A stretch of DNA of 64,000 bases from Lachnospiraceae bacterium (GTDB taxonomy: Bacteria; Bacillota; Clostridia; Lachnospirales; Lachnospiraceae), in the NCBI GenBank assembly GCA_022792535.1, contig JAAWBG010000021.1, positions 1-64,000 of the forward strand, read 5' to 3'. The position numbers and the translations under genes are program-made. This document shows positions 1-7,933 of this stretch, piece by piece. Position 1 is the first letter of the stretch. Each line of letters opens with the position of its first letter. The notes beneath the pieces were generated by a model that saw only the letters and a list, made by a program, of their open reading frames with translations, had not been told where the DNA came from and did no database searches.

Positions 1-133
1 ATAAGAGAAAAATAATATGCGCACTCGCACAAGAGGTAAAATATTGCTTCGCAATTGTGCTCGGCGCAGCAAACCGTCCAGGTCCCTCATGAGTGAGGGA
101 TTCAGGGAGTTGAAGCGGACCTGTCCGCTATGT
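1..133 (+). repeat. Palindromic repeat module A, copy 1 (cut by window start)
   Basis: About 130 bp that recur almost unchanged at 3961-4093 and 7645-7780. The module starts with the right half of the IR palindrome and holds several small inverted repeats: a self-complementary block around 85-100, a GCGGAC/GTCCGC pair at its end and an AT-rich hairpin near 40-57. A short reading frame crosses it but has no ribosome site and follows the repeat, so I do not call a gene. The left edge lies outside the window. Confidence 0.85.
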
Positions 134-177
134 TCTCTTATAGGAAATTCCTTTGGATTTCCTATAAGAGAACATAG
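128..177. repeat. IR palindrome, copy 1
   Basis: A 21-bp perfect inverted repeat (128-148 against 157-177) around an 8-base loop, with core arm CTTATAGGAAAT. The same palindrome occurs at 3926-3972, 7485-7530 and 7617-7653, always at a junction with module A or B. As RNA or single-stranded DNA it would form a strong hairpin. Confidence 0.85.
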
Positions 178-264
178 AATGATCGCACTGCGGCGGAAAG
201 GAAATGAACCGCGGAAGCGGCCCGCCGCAGGCGGAGAATCCTGCTTAGCAGGATTCTTTCTTGT
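176..264 (+). repeat. Palindromic repeat module B, copy 1
   Basis: About 88 bp repeated at 7530-7617 with a few changes. It is GC-rich and ends in a hairpin, GAATCCTGC / GCAGGATTC at 236-256, followed by TTTCTT, so it resembles a mobile intrinsic terminator. It sits about 40 bp before hydE and would insulate hydE from upstream reading. Confidence 0.8.
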
Positions 265-301
265 TTCTTATTAGGATGATATCAAAATTTTTGGAGGTTC
301 C

Positions 302-1348
302 ATGAATAGAGCGCTGATTGATAAATTAGAAGAAACTTCCCATCTCACAAAAGAAGAATGGATCACATTGATTGAGAGACGCAGTCAGGACACTGCAGAA
401 TATCTATTTGGGAAGGCAAGAAAGTGGCAGAAAAAATATTATGGAAATAAAGTTTACACCAGGGGATTGATTGAATTTACCAATTATTGTAAAAATGACT
501 GCTATTACTGTGGGATTCGAAGGAGCAGCCCAAACGCTCAGCGTTATCGTCTGACCAGAGAACAGATCATGGAATGCTGCCGGGAAGGGTATGAGTTAGG
601 ATTTCGGACCTTTGTCCTGCAGGGGGGAGAAGACGGATGGTTTTCTCAAAGAACGTTAGAAGAGGTCGTTCGTTCCATCAAAGAGAATTTTCCAGACTGC
701 GCCATCACCCTTTCCATAGGAGAGCGTTCCTATGAGAGCTATGAGGGATTGTTCCAGGCAGGAGCGGATCGGTATCTTCTGCGCCATGAGACAGCAGACC
801 CAAAACATTATCGGAAACTGCACCCCTCAGAGCTGTCTTTGAGACAGCGGAAGGACTGCCTGTATCAGCTAAAAAAGATCGGGTATCAAACAGGGACGGG
901 ATTTATGGTGGGAAGCCCAGGACAGACAGCCCAATGTTTAGCAGAGGATATGATATTTATCCGGGAGCTGGAACCCCATATGGTAGGAATCGGGCCTTTT
1001 GTTCCCCATCATGAGACGCCTTTTGCGCAGGAACCTGGAGGTACGGTGGAGCTGACCTTATTTATGATTGGGCTGCTGCGGGTGATGCTGCCTAAATTGC
1101 TGCTGCCGGCCACCACCGCTTTGGGAACGATAGATCCTCTGGGACGAGAAAAAGGAATCCAGGCAGGAGCAAATGTAGTGATGCCGAACCTGTCTCCTGT
1201 GTCGGTGCGGAAGAAGTATGAATTATATGACAATAAGATTTGTACCGGAGACGAAGCGGCAGAATGCAGGATGTGTCTGAATCAGAGAATGAAAAATATT
1301 GGATATGAACTTGTGGTAGATCGGGGAGATTTTCCTGATCATCTGTGA
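302..1348 (+). CDS. hydE: [FeFe] hydrogenase H-cluster radical SAM maturase HydE
   Basis: HydE is one of three maturases (HydE, HydF, HydG) that build the H-cluster of [FeFe] hydrogenase; it is a radical SAM enzyme acting on an iron-cysteine intermediate made by HydG. The 348-residue protein has the radical SAM CX3CX2C motif at Cys63, Cys67 and Cys70. It also has a second cysteine group near the C-terminus (Cys314, Cys322, Cys325), placed like the optional auxiliary cluster known in some HydE proteins. The ATG follows TTGGAGG at a good distance. hydG lies 131 bp downstream on the same strand, so they are probably co-transcribed. No hydF or hydrogenase gene is in the window. Confidence 0.93.
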   Translation: MNRALIDKLEETSHLTKEEWITLIERRSQDTAEYLFGKARKWQKKYYGNKVYTRGLIEFTNYCKNDCYYCGIRRSSPNAQRYRLTREQIMECCREGYELGFRTFVLQGGEDGWFSQRTLEEVVRSIKENFPDCAITLSIGERSYESYEGLFQAGADRYLLRHETADPKHYRKLHPSELSLRQRKDCLYQLKKIGYQTGTGFMVGSPGQTAQCLAEDMIFIRELEPHMVGIGPFVPHHETPFAQEPGGTVELTLFMIGLLRVMLPKLLLPATTALGTIDPLGREKGIQAGANVVMPNLSPVSVRKKYELYDNKICTGDEAAECRMCLNQRMKNIGYELVVDRGDFPDHL

Positions 1349-1479
1349 AGGCGTTTGGAGAAAGAAAATAGTTGGAGCAGCAGAATATTTAAAACAGTGA
1401 AAGAGGCAGAACAGTAGAACGATGGAAGCAATGGAAGCAATGAAAGAACTGGAATGAGAATAGAAGGAGGAAAAAGAAT

Positions 1480-2898
1480 ATGTACAACGTAATGTCGCCA
1501 AAGGCAGAGGAATTTATCAACCACCAAGAGATTTTGGAATCTTTGGCTTACGCCCAGGAAAATAAGAACAACAGGGAAGAGATTGATAGGATTTTAACAA
1601 AGGCAAAGGAGCGCAAAGGACTGTCTCACCGGGAGGCAGCTGTGCTGCTGGACTGTGAGCTGGAAGATAAGAACCAGGAAATTTACGGGCTGGCAGAACA
1701 GATCAAAAAAGATTTCTATGGAAACCGGATTGTAATGTTTGCACCCTTGTATCTTTCAAATTACTGTGTCAATGGCTGCGAGTACTGTCCCTATCATGCG
1801 AAAAATAAACATATTGCCCGCAAAAAACTGACACAGGAAGAAATCGTAAAAGAGGTAGTTGCACTGCAGGATATGGGACATAAGAGACTTGCCTTAGAGG
1901 CAGGGGAAGATCCAGTCAACAATCCCATTGAGTATATTCTGGAGTCCATTCAGACGATATATGGAATCAAACATAAAAATGGAGCAATCCGACGGGTCAA
2001 TGTAAATATTGCGGCAACCACCGTGGAAAATTACCAGAAATTAAAAGAAGCGGGGATCGGTACTTATATTTTATTTCAGGAGACTTATCACAAAGAATCC
2101 TATGAAAAACTTCATCCCACAGGCCCGAAACATGATTATGCATATCACACAGAAGCCATGGACCGGGCCATGGAGGGCGGCATAGATGACGTGGGACTGG
2201 GCGTGCTGTTTGGGCTGAACAATTACCGGTATGATTTTACCGGAATTCTCATGCATGCAGAGCATTTGGAAAGTTATAAAGGGGTAGGGCCTCATACCAT
2301 CAGTGTTCCAAGACTGCGGCGGGCAGATGACATTGATCCAGATGTGTTTGACAACGGAATTACAGACGAGACTTTTGCCAAAATAGTGGCATGTATTCGG
2401 ATTGCAGTGCCTTATACCGGCATGATTGTGTCCACCAGAGAGAGCAAAGCATGCAGGGAAAAGGTGCTTCATTTAGGAATTTCCCAGATCAGCGGGGCTT
2501 CCAGAACCAGCGTAGGCGGTTACGTAGAGCCGGAACCGGAAGAGGAAAATTCGGCGCAGTTTGACGTCAGCGATAACCGTACGTTAGACGAGGTGGTCAG
2601 ATGGCTGATGGAAATGGATTACGTGCCCAGCTTTTGTACGGCATGTTATCGGGAAGGAAGGACAGGAGATCGTTTTATGACATTGTTAAAAAGCGGTCAG
2701 ATTGTAAACTGCTGTCATCCCAATGCACTGATGACCTTGAAGGAATATTTAGAAGATTACGCCTCCCCGGAGACAAGAAAAATCGGAGATCAGTTGATTG
2801 AAAAAGAATTAGATGTGATCACCAATCCAAAAGTCAAAGAGAAGGTCGTCGACTATTTGGCGAATATTCACAATGGACAGCGGGATTTTAGGTTCTAG
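1480..2898 (+). CDS. hydG: [FeFe] hydrogenase H-cluster radical SAM maturase HydG
   Basis: HydG splits tyrosine to give the CO and cyanide ligands of the H-cluster, with p-cresol as by-product. The 472-residue protein has the radical SAM CX3CX2C motif at Cys96, Cys100 and Cys103, and the C-terminal auxiliary-cluster cysteines Cys386, Cys389 and Cys412 (CX2CX22C) that mark HydG apart from the related thiamine enzyme ThiH. The start is supported by AAGGAGG 8-10 bases upstream. It follows hydE and looks full length. The stop codon lies inside the left arm of an imperfect palindrome (2895-2941). Confidence 0.95.
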   Translation: MYNVMSPKAEEFINHQEILESLAYAQENKNNREEIDRILTKAKERKGLSHREAAVLLDCELEDKNQEIYGLAEQIKKDFYGNRIVMFAPLYLSNYCVNGCEYCPYHAKNKHIARKKLTQEEIVKEVVALQDMGHKRLALEAGEDPVNNPIEYILESIQTIYGIKHKNGAIRRVNVNIAATTVENYQKLKEAGIGTYILFQETYHKESYEKLHPTGPKHDYAYHTEAMDRAMEGGIDDVGLGVLFGLNNYRYDFTGILMHAEHLESYKGVGPHTISVPRLRRADDIDPDVFDNGITDETFAKIVACIRIAVPYTGMIVSTRESKACREKVLHLGISQISGASRTSVGGYVEPEPEEENSAQFDVSDNRTLDEVVRWLMEMDYVPSFCTACYREGRTGDRFMTLLKSGQIVNCCHPNALMTLKEYLEDYASPETRKIGDQLIEKELDVITNPKVKEKVVDYLANIHNGQRDFRF

Positions 2899-2941
2899 TA
2901 CAAGGAATCATATATCAGAGATTTATGATTTGCTGTACTAG
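2895..2941. repeat. Imperfect palindrome at the 3' end of hydG
   Basis: Outer arms CTAGTACA / TGTACTAG (2895-2902, 2934-2941) and inner arms around AATCATA / TTATGATT (near 2906-2930). It covers the hydG stop codon and has no T-run after it, so it is not a normal intrinsic terminator. It could stabilise the mRNA 3' end. Nothing else is seen up to the Uma2-family gene at 3029. Confidence 0.45.
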
Positions 2942-3028
2942 TGTGCGGAGTATTCAGTAATTGGCAGGCCAGATAATCTAAATCGTAATCTTCGTGATAC
3001 CATTGAAATTCCGGGGGTAGATGCAGGA

Positions 3029-3580
3029 TCAGGAAAAATCCAGAGATTGAAAATCAATCCATAAATCATCGTAAATGTTCACTTTGATGTTATCCTGGAA
3101 GGTATAAGAATTCATTTTGAATTTACTTTCTTCCAGAGAGTACAGTAATATATTTTTTTCCTCAGGATTGACGATCCAGTATTCCCGTACGCCTGCATCT
3201 GCATAAAGATTCAGCTTTCGAATGTAATCATGACTGGAATTTCCAGAGGATATGATCTCAATGATCCAGTCTGGAGCTCCGGTACAGCCACGGTCAGTGA
3301 GTTTGTTCCTATCACAGATTACGCTGATATCTGGTTCCACAATGGTTTTTTTGTCCGCAAACAATTTTACTGCGAAAGGAGCTGGATAGATTTCGCAGTA
3401 AAATTGTTTGGATTTTATATAATTTCCAATTGTGATGTGCAGTTCAGATAATATTTTCTGGTGAATGCGGCTGGGAGCGGCCTGATAATAGATACAGCCA
3501 TCAATCAATTCTGCCCGGACGTCTTTTGGTATATTATAATAATCTTCTTCCGTATAATACCTTTCTTTTGGGAATGACAT
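3029..3580 (-). CDS. Uma2 family (DUF820) putative endonuclease
   Basis: A 183-residue protein of the Uma2 family, which has a PD-(D/E)XK nuclease fold and no well-defined role; it is abundant in cyanobacteria and scattered in Clostridia. Visible family features are the N-terminal YTEEDYYNIPKD-type segment, the ELIDG strand near residue 25, the VEPDISVI strand with its acidic residue near residue 80, and the EIISSGNSSHDYIRK-to-REYWIVNP block near 107-140. The start follows AAAGGAAG on the minus strand. It stands alone, convergent with hydG. Nuclease activity is inferred from the family only. Confidence 0.85.
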   Translation of the reverse strand: MSFPKERYYTEEDYYNIPKDVRAELIDGCIYYQAAPSRIHQKILSELHITIGNYIKSKQFYCEIYPAPFAVKLFADKKTIVEPDISVICDRNKLTDRGCTGAPDWIIEIISSGNSSHDYIRKLNLYADAGVREYWIVNPEEKNILLYSLEESKFKMNSYTFQDNIKVNIYDDLWIDFQSLDFS

Positions 3581-3699
3581 GATAACACTTCCTTTCTGGT
3601 ATATTTTTCTGAAAATATAGTGAGTCAGTGAGATATTTTATAATTTTATTATACAAGAATCCCCATGGACTGGCAATGAGAATCATTTTTTATCTTATA

Positions 3700-3822
3700 G
3701 GATTCGAGTGTCAAAAGGGTGCGGCGCACCCGCTCTATCCCATATATTGATGTGCAAACTTGTTTGCAATAACAATATATGGGATGAGTGCAGCGCCAAA
3801 GGCGCTTTTGACACCCGAATCC
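3700..3822. repeat. MITE-like element C, copy 1
   Basis: A 123-bp unit with terminal inverted repeats: GGATTCGAGTGTCAAAAG at the left and its near complement (3805-3822) at the right. It has an internal palindrome, CCCATATATTG ... CAATATATGGG (3739-3784). A second full copy lies inverted at 38447-38568 and a right-end fragment at 7788-7809. Reading frames cross it on both strands, but they depend on the palindrome and have no ribosome sites. Size and termini suggest a non-autonomous mobile element; no transposase is near. Confidence 0.75.
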
Positions 3823-3828
3823 TTATAG

Positions 3829-3930
3829 GAAATCCGAAGGTGCTGCTGAAGGGGCCGCATCCGGCGCGCAAAGGGTACAATCTCCTCAAGATTGAGAGAC
3901 AGGGGAGTTGAAGTGGGTCTGCCACTTTTT
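3829..3930 (+). repeat. Diverged copy of module A
   Basis: Between element C and the IR palindrome lies a sequence that aligns loosely with the second half of module A: GGCGC, then a CCTC/GAG palindromic block, then GGGGAGTTGAAGTGG and the CTG-CCAC end. It appears to be an older, decayed A copy. Confidence 0.5.
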
Positions 3931-3972
3931 TCTCTTATAGGAAATTCCTTTGGATTTCCTATAAGAGAAAAA
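3926..3972. repeat. IR palindrome, copy 2
   Basis: Arms TCTCTTATAGGAAAT (3931-3945) and its complement (3954-3968), extended by T/A pairs on the outside. It joins the diverged A copy to the full A copy at 3961. Confidence 0.8.
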
Positions 3973-4093
3973 TAATATGCGCACTCGCACAAGAGGTAAA
4001 ATATTGTTTCGCAATTGTGCTCGGCGCCCAAAGTGTCCAGGCCCCTCATGAGTGAGGGGTTAGGGGAGATGAAGTGGGCCTGCCCACGTTGTT
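3961..4093 (+). repeat. Palindromic repeat module A, copy 2
   Basis: Nearly identical to 1-133. Its right end (4060-4093) is read on the minus strand as the last ten residues and stop codon of the PH-domain gene at 4060-5583, so the element has inserted at, or recombined with, the 3' end of that gene. Confidence 0.85.
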
Positions 4094-5583
4094 CCTTCTA
4101 TTTTTTGAATCAGCAGTGTTTTATCTGAATCTGTCATATAAGGAAAGGACACTGTACGGTTTAAAATGGACGCCAGAATACAGACTTCGCCGCGGGACAG
4201 GTGAAAACAGTGGGAAAGAGGATTCTGGTGAAAACATAGATGCTGTATGCGGTCATAAGGAACCATAGTGACAGTACAGGTGAGAGAACCGCCGGAAAAC
4301 ACCCCCAGAGGGCCTTCGAGAGAATATCCAAGACAGCCATAGTGGAGCAGGTGATACAACAGAAAACACAGGGCTGTAAAACCGCAGATGCCGGCCCAAA
4401 GGAAATCATCCCCTTTAATTTCTGGAATCTCCAGGGCAGTCAGAAGCAGGCAGGGCAGCAGACAGCACAGAAGAATCCAGCCCAGGCAGGAGCAGGCATA
4501 GAGAATAGAGGCATGTTTCGGAGGTCTGCGCATAGAATTTAGGGAGGAGATGGGAAATTCCGGCAGGCATTCCTGGAGACTGCTATAGACTTCTGCCTTC
4601 TTCCGGCACAGGGAAAGCTGAGTCAGTTCCTGGTCCGAGTCACCGATTCCCACACAGACGATTCTGACTTCACAGCGGCCAGTCAGACGGGCAATGGGCG
4701 GCTGTACAATCTGAAGGGCCTGAATACGGGTTACTGGGATGGTGTAATCTTGTTTTCGGAAAAATCCATAATGGACGATCATATCGTCTCCCTGGCGAAA
4801 AGCAGAAAAGCGATAAAAGCCCAGCAGACGCTTGAGGATCTGATAACCGTAGGATGCAGCCAGAAAAAAGACAGTGAAGGCTTTTGTAAAAAAGTCATGT
4901 TCACCCTCTGAAAACAAAAGGCCAGAGGGATTGAGGTCTCCATTGAAAAACAGAATTCCCAGGAGTAACGTAAGACAAAGGGCGAAGATCAGATAGGATC
5001 CAGGCAGGCTGAAAATACAATGGGACAAAATATCAGAAAATGAAGCGCGACCCAGATCTGTTTTCTGATTGAAACTGTCAGAAGGGCAGGAGTCCCCCTG
5101 TCCTCCCCCAGGGGAAGAAAGTAAAAGCGCCTTTAATTCCTGAGCTTTTTTTAGAGAGAGGACAATGGAAATGTCAGTGGAGCCTGCGCTGGAGACATTT
5201 GCCATATCCAGTTTCAGACGGCAGGTATGCATCAGAAGCTCAAAAAGATTCTGTTCCATATTGATATTGGAAATATAGGAGATACCGTAAGTATTTTTCT
5301 TTCGGCGGATGGTGTTACATTCCACCACCAGAGTGCGCTCTTCCAGGTAGATAAAAGTTTTACGCCAGACGAGAAAATGGTAGACTGTGACAGGAAGGGG
5401 GAGCAGGATCAAAAAGCCAAGAAGAGGCAGAAACAAGCTCAGATTTTCTTGAAAATTTTCTTTCCTGAAAAATGCAAGGATATGTTCTGCCTGAGAAAGT
5501 GCCAGCAGAATCCAGAGCATGAGAAAGCCGCCGGTTTTTTCCAGAATGATAGTGGGATGGCAGCGCATTTTTTCAGTTATCAT
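4060..5583 (-). CDS. PH-domain membrane protein, YdbT-like (multiple bPH_2 domains)
   Basis: A 507-residue membrane protein of the bacterial PH (DUF304/bPH_2) family, like YdbT of Bacillus, where YdbS-YdbT have been linked to antimicrobial-peptide resistance. Paired hydrophobic segments near residues 19-35 and 45-65, about 190-245 and about 360-415 separate PH-like cytoplasmic parts; one starts near a DDMIVHYGFF segment. I chose the ATG at 5583, which follows AAAGGAGG, rather than an upstream in-frame ATG at 5631 that lies inside the previous gene. It overlaps the stop of the 168-residue partner gene by 11 bp, so the pair is translated together. The last ten residues are encoded by repeat module A, so the native C-terminus is probably altered. 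Confidence 0.82.
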   Translation of the reverse strand: MITEKMRCHPTIILEKTGGFLMLWILLALSQAEHILAFFRKENFQENLSLFLPLLGFLILLPLPVTVYHFLVWRKTFIYLEERTLVVECNTIRRKKNTYGISYISNINMEQNLFELLMHTCRLKLDMANVSSAGSTDISIVLSLKKAQELKALLLSSPGGGQGDSCPSDSFNQKTDLGRASFSDILSHCIFSLPGSYLIFALCLTLLLGILFFNGDLNPSGLLFSEGEHDFFTKAFTVFFLAASYGYQILKRLLGFYRFSAFRQGDDMIVHYGFFRKQDYTIPVTRIQALQIVQPPIARLTGRCEVRIVCVGIGDSDQELTQLSLCRKKAEVYSSLQECLPEFPISSLNSMRRPPKHASILYACSCLGWILLCCLLPCLLLTALEIPEIKGDDFLWAGICGFTALCFLLYHLLHYGCLGYSLEGPLGVFSGGSLTCTVTMVPYDRIQHLCFHQNPLSHCFHLSRGEVCILASILNRTVSFPYMTDSDKTLLIQKIEGTTWAGPLHLP

Positions 5584-6079
5584 AGTGATCCTCCTTTGAC
5601 AAATGATTTTCTGTCCGTTCCGACAGGGCAATTTGATTGATTTTCTTTTTCAGGGCTTCTGCCAGAAACGAGGCTTTTTCATATTCCAGGAAGCGGATCG
5701 TAACTTCTCCGCCGGCAGTGGTGACAATCACTTTAGTCAGATCAAACATGCGGTCAATGGGACCTTGGGACAGAGCGATTTGATGCAGGCGTTCTATGGG
5801 GACGATGTGCTCTTCCAGCCACAGAAAACCTTCCTGAATATCAATGCATTCTTCATCAATTACATAACGATAGCGCCGGTAACGGAAAGGAGGCGAAAAG
5901 ATACCGTACAGGATCAGCAATGCGATTAAGAAAATATAAATCCCGGTAAGGATTGGCTCAGAAAACAGAGAAAAGTAGTACATAAGAAAAGTGAGGATAG
6001 CGCTGGCAGCAAGAATACCCAGAAGGGCGGCAGCATACATACAGCTTATTGCTTTTTTGTGTAATGATTGAAATTCCAT
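5573..6079 (-). CDS. PH-domain membrane protein, YdbS-like
   Basis: A 168-residue protein with two membrane spans at about residues 13-34 and 43-62, followed by one bPH_2 domain (YRYVIDEECIDIQEG ... HIVPIERLHQIALSQG...). This is the usual layout of YdbS, the partner of the larger YdbT-type protein. The start follows GGAGGGATTTT on the minus strand. Its stop overlaps the start of the YdbT-like gene. The function is unknown beyond membrane location; a role in envelope stress or peptide resistance is inference from Bacillus relatives. The 300 bp upstream (6080-6378) carry no gene or clear promoter that I can see. Confidence 0.82.
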   Translation of the reverse strand: MEFQSLHKKAISCMYAAALLGILAASAILTFLMYYFSLFSEPILTGIYIFLIALLILYGIFSPPFRYRRYRYVIDEECIDIQEGFLWLEEHIVPIERLHQIALSQGPIDRMFDLTKVIVTTAGGEVTIRFLEYEKASFLAEALKKKINQIALSERTENHLSKEDHYDN

Positions 6080-6378
6080 AAAATCCCTCCAACTAAATCT
6101 TGAAATATTTTTCGATTTTACGCCAGAAAGCCCTGAGATAAAAACAGGTCTCTGTTTATGGTAAACTGTATCATACCTACGGGGAAGGGGGAAGCAGGAG
6201 AGAGGAAATGTAAGATAAAAGTAATAATTAGGGAAATTGTAAGGTAAAAGTAATAATTGAGGTCACTGTCCTTGCAACAGGAAAGGAATTCTGTTAAAAT
6301 TGATTGACGCAATGTATAGGAATGTAATGTATAAGGAAATTACAACAGTATTGTATCGGCAGGGCAGGGGAAGGGAAT

Positions 6379-7395
6379 ATGAGTGTACAGGATAAAATAG
6401 AACATGTTTTAAAGAGCATACATCTGTTGTTTTCAGAAAGTGTGCCATACAAAGGCGGCAATGATCAGATCATCGTGGAAAAAAAGGCAGTTTTTGATCT
6501 GCTGGAACAGCTGAATCTTGCAGTTTATGAAGCGATGGATCAGTATGAACTTACCACCCAGAAGCAGGAATTGGCAGAGCGCCGCTGCGAAAAAAGAGGG
6601 GAAGAGATCATTCAGAAAGCCAGCAAACATGCAGATGATATCTATGCAGCTTCTATTATGTATACTGACGACGCCATCAATCGTATCTGCTATATTATGG
6701 ACGATGCAAATCAGGCAGTTCAGGATATTTTTCGGAAAGCACATGTGGAGATGGAAGAACAGCGGGAACGGGTGCGGCATAACCAGCTGGAATTGACGAG
6801 CCAGCTCCAGGATTTTGCGGATACAGATAAATATGTGAAATTGATTGAGGAAGTGAATCGGGAGCTGGAACGGGAACGCCGCCAGCACTTGAAGGGTAAG
6901 AAAGAAAAACGTATTCAGAATGAGGGAAAATCTTACTCTGTAAAGCCGGAGATCAAGATCAATCAGGCATATTTTGACCGCTCTGGAAAGAGCTATGACT
7001 GGGAACAGCCAGAAGAAGACGAAGAGGACGATGCTGCAGAGAGCTTGAGCAGAGTTACCGGGAAGGAATTTGCAGAGAGCCTTCGACGCAGGGCAGCCCA
7101 GAGCAAGGCAAAGGAAACGGAAAAGACAGAGCAGACAACAGAGAAAGAAGAATCGGAAGAAAACACAGATACGGCAGAAGAGAAAAACGAGCTAGAGGAT
7201 GTTTTGAAAAAAGCGAGCGCCGGCCTGGCAGCATTGGCTGAAGCAGAAGCAAAAGGGGAAGCAGAAGCAAAAGAGCCGGAGATTCATGTGGATCTGGATG
7301 CAGAATATTTTAAGTGGAAAGAGGGGGAAGAGTCAGAGCCGGGGACAGAAGAGAAAAAGGAAAGACGTTTTTTGTTTGGAAAAAAACATATTTAA
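6379..7395 (+). CDS. Coiled-coil cytoplasmic protein of unknown function
   Basis: A 338-residue protein with no signal peptide or membrane span. Residues about 1-60 contain a KxxVFDLLEQLNLAVYEA-type segment, and about 65-190 are a long charged helix that should form a coiled coil, loosely like DivIVA or V-ATPase peripheral-stalk proteins. The second half is acidic and low in complexity (E/K/A-rich, with EAEAKGEAEAKE near 290) and ends in a basic FLFGKKHI tail. Start chosen at the ATG after AGGGGAAGGGA. It stands alone and is followed by a strong terminator. I cannot name it; DivIVA-like is only a resemblance. Confidence 0.7.
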   Translation: MSVQDKIEHVLKSIHLLFSESVPYKGGNDQIIVEKKAVFDLLEQLNLAVYEAMDQYELTTQKQELAERRCEKRGEEIIQKASKHADDIYAASIMYTDDAINRICYIMDDANQAVQDIFRKAHVEMEEQRERVRHNQLELTSQLQDFADTDKYVKLIEEVNRELERERRQHLKGKKEKRIQNEGKSYSVKPEIKINQAYFDRSGKSYDWEQPEEDEEDDAAESLSRVTGKEFAESLRRRAAQSKAKETEKTEQTTEKEESEENTDTAEEKNELEDVLKKASAGLAALAEAEAKGEAEAKEPEIHVDLDAEYFKWKEGEESEPGTEEKKERRFLFGKKHI

Positions 7396-7440
7396 GAAAT
7401 CTTAATAAATTTTATCTCTATAATTTAACATTCCATTGCT

Positions 7441-7488
7441 ATAATAAACCCAATGTCAAAAGGATTTTGAGATTGGGTTTATTATTTT
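7441..7488 (+). terminator. Intrinsic terminator after the coiled-coil gene
   Basis: A perfect 14-bp stem (7441-7454 with 7472-7485) followed by a T-rich run that merges with the IR palindrome beginning at 7485. It is placed 45 bp after the stop of the coiled-coil gene. Confidence 0.8.
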
Positions 7489-7530
7489 CTCTTATAGGAA
7501 ATTCCTTCGGATTTCCCATAAGAGAAAATA
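7485..7530. repeat. IR palindrome, copy 3
   Basis: Same palindrome as at 128-177, with a TTCGG loop instead of TTTGG and one mismatch in the right arm (CCCATAAG in place of CCTATAAG). Confidence 0.8.
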
Positions 7531-7617
7531 GAATGATCGCACTGCGGCGGAAAGGAAGTGAACCGCGAGAGCGGCCCGCCGCAGGCGGAGAATCCTGCTA
7601 AGCAGGATTCTTTCTTG
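7530..7617 (+). repeat. Palindromic repeat module B, copy 2
   Basis: Matches 176-264 closely. It ends with the same terminator-like hairpin (GAATCCTGC / GCAGGATTC, 7589-7609) and TTTCTTG. Confidence 0.8.
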
Positions 7618-7653
7618 TCTTATAGGAAATTCCTTCGGATTTCCTATAAGAGA
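7617..7653. repeat. IR palindrome, copy 4
   Basis: Arms CTTATAGGAAAT (near 7619-7630) and ATTTCCTATAAG (7639-7650) with a TTCGG-type loop; it joins module B to the module A copy that follows. Confidence 0.8.
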
Positions 7654-7780
7654 AAAATAATATGCGCACTTGCACAAGAGGTAAAATATTGCTTCGCAAT
7701 TGTGCTCGGCGCAGCAAACCGTTCAGGCCCCTCATGAGTGAGGGATTCAGGGAGTTGAAACGGACCTGTCCGCTTTGTTC
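7645..7780 (+). repeat. Palindromic repeat module A, copy 3
   Basis: Nearly identical to 1-133, including the CCCTCATGAGTGAGGG self-complementary block and the GCGGACCTGTCCGC-like end (here ACGGAC...GTCCGCT). Confidence 0.85.
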
Positions 7781-7787
7781 TTAAGAA

Positions 7788-7809
7788 AGTGCTTTTGACA
7801 CCCTAATCC
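7788..7809. repeat. Right-end fragment of element C
   Basis: The sequence GTGCTTTTGACACCCTAATC matches the right terminus of element C. No left end is present, so this is a remnant joined directly to module A. Confidence 0.6.
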
Positions 7810-7881
7810 ATAAGATAAAAACGATTATCGCATTTTCATTATCTGACCGTTAGGCAACGATACCATATTGCCTGGGGATTA

Positions 7882-7890
7882 TGGTATAAT
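7882..7890 (+). promoter_or_regulatory. Extended -10 promoter for the response regulator operon
   Basis: TGGTATAAT is a full extended -10 (TGnTATAAT), 44 bp before the regulator start codon. I see no good -35 at 17 bp spacing, which fits the extended -10 class. Confidence 0.45.
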
Positions 7891-7933
7891 AATGAAGGAA
7901 AAACAGAATTGAGGATAAGATGAGGTGAAAGAG

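Noticed and set aside
17..274. 85-codon open frame at the left edge, and similar frames at 3708-3911, 7314-7601 and 38455-38643
   Set aside because: They follow the palindromic repeats, carry the same repeat-derived residues, and lack ribosome sites.
3029..3580. Restriction or toxin-antitoxin component
   Set aside because: The protein fits the solitary Uma2 family; no methylase or antitoxin partner is adjacent.
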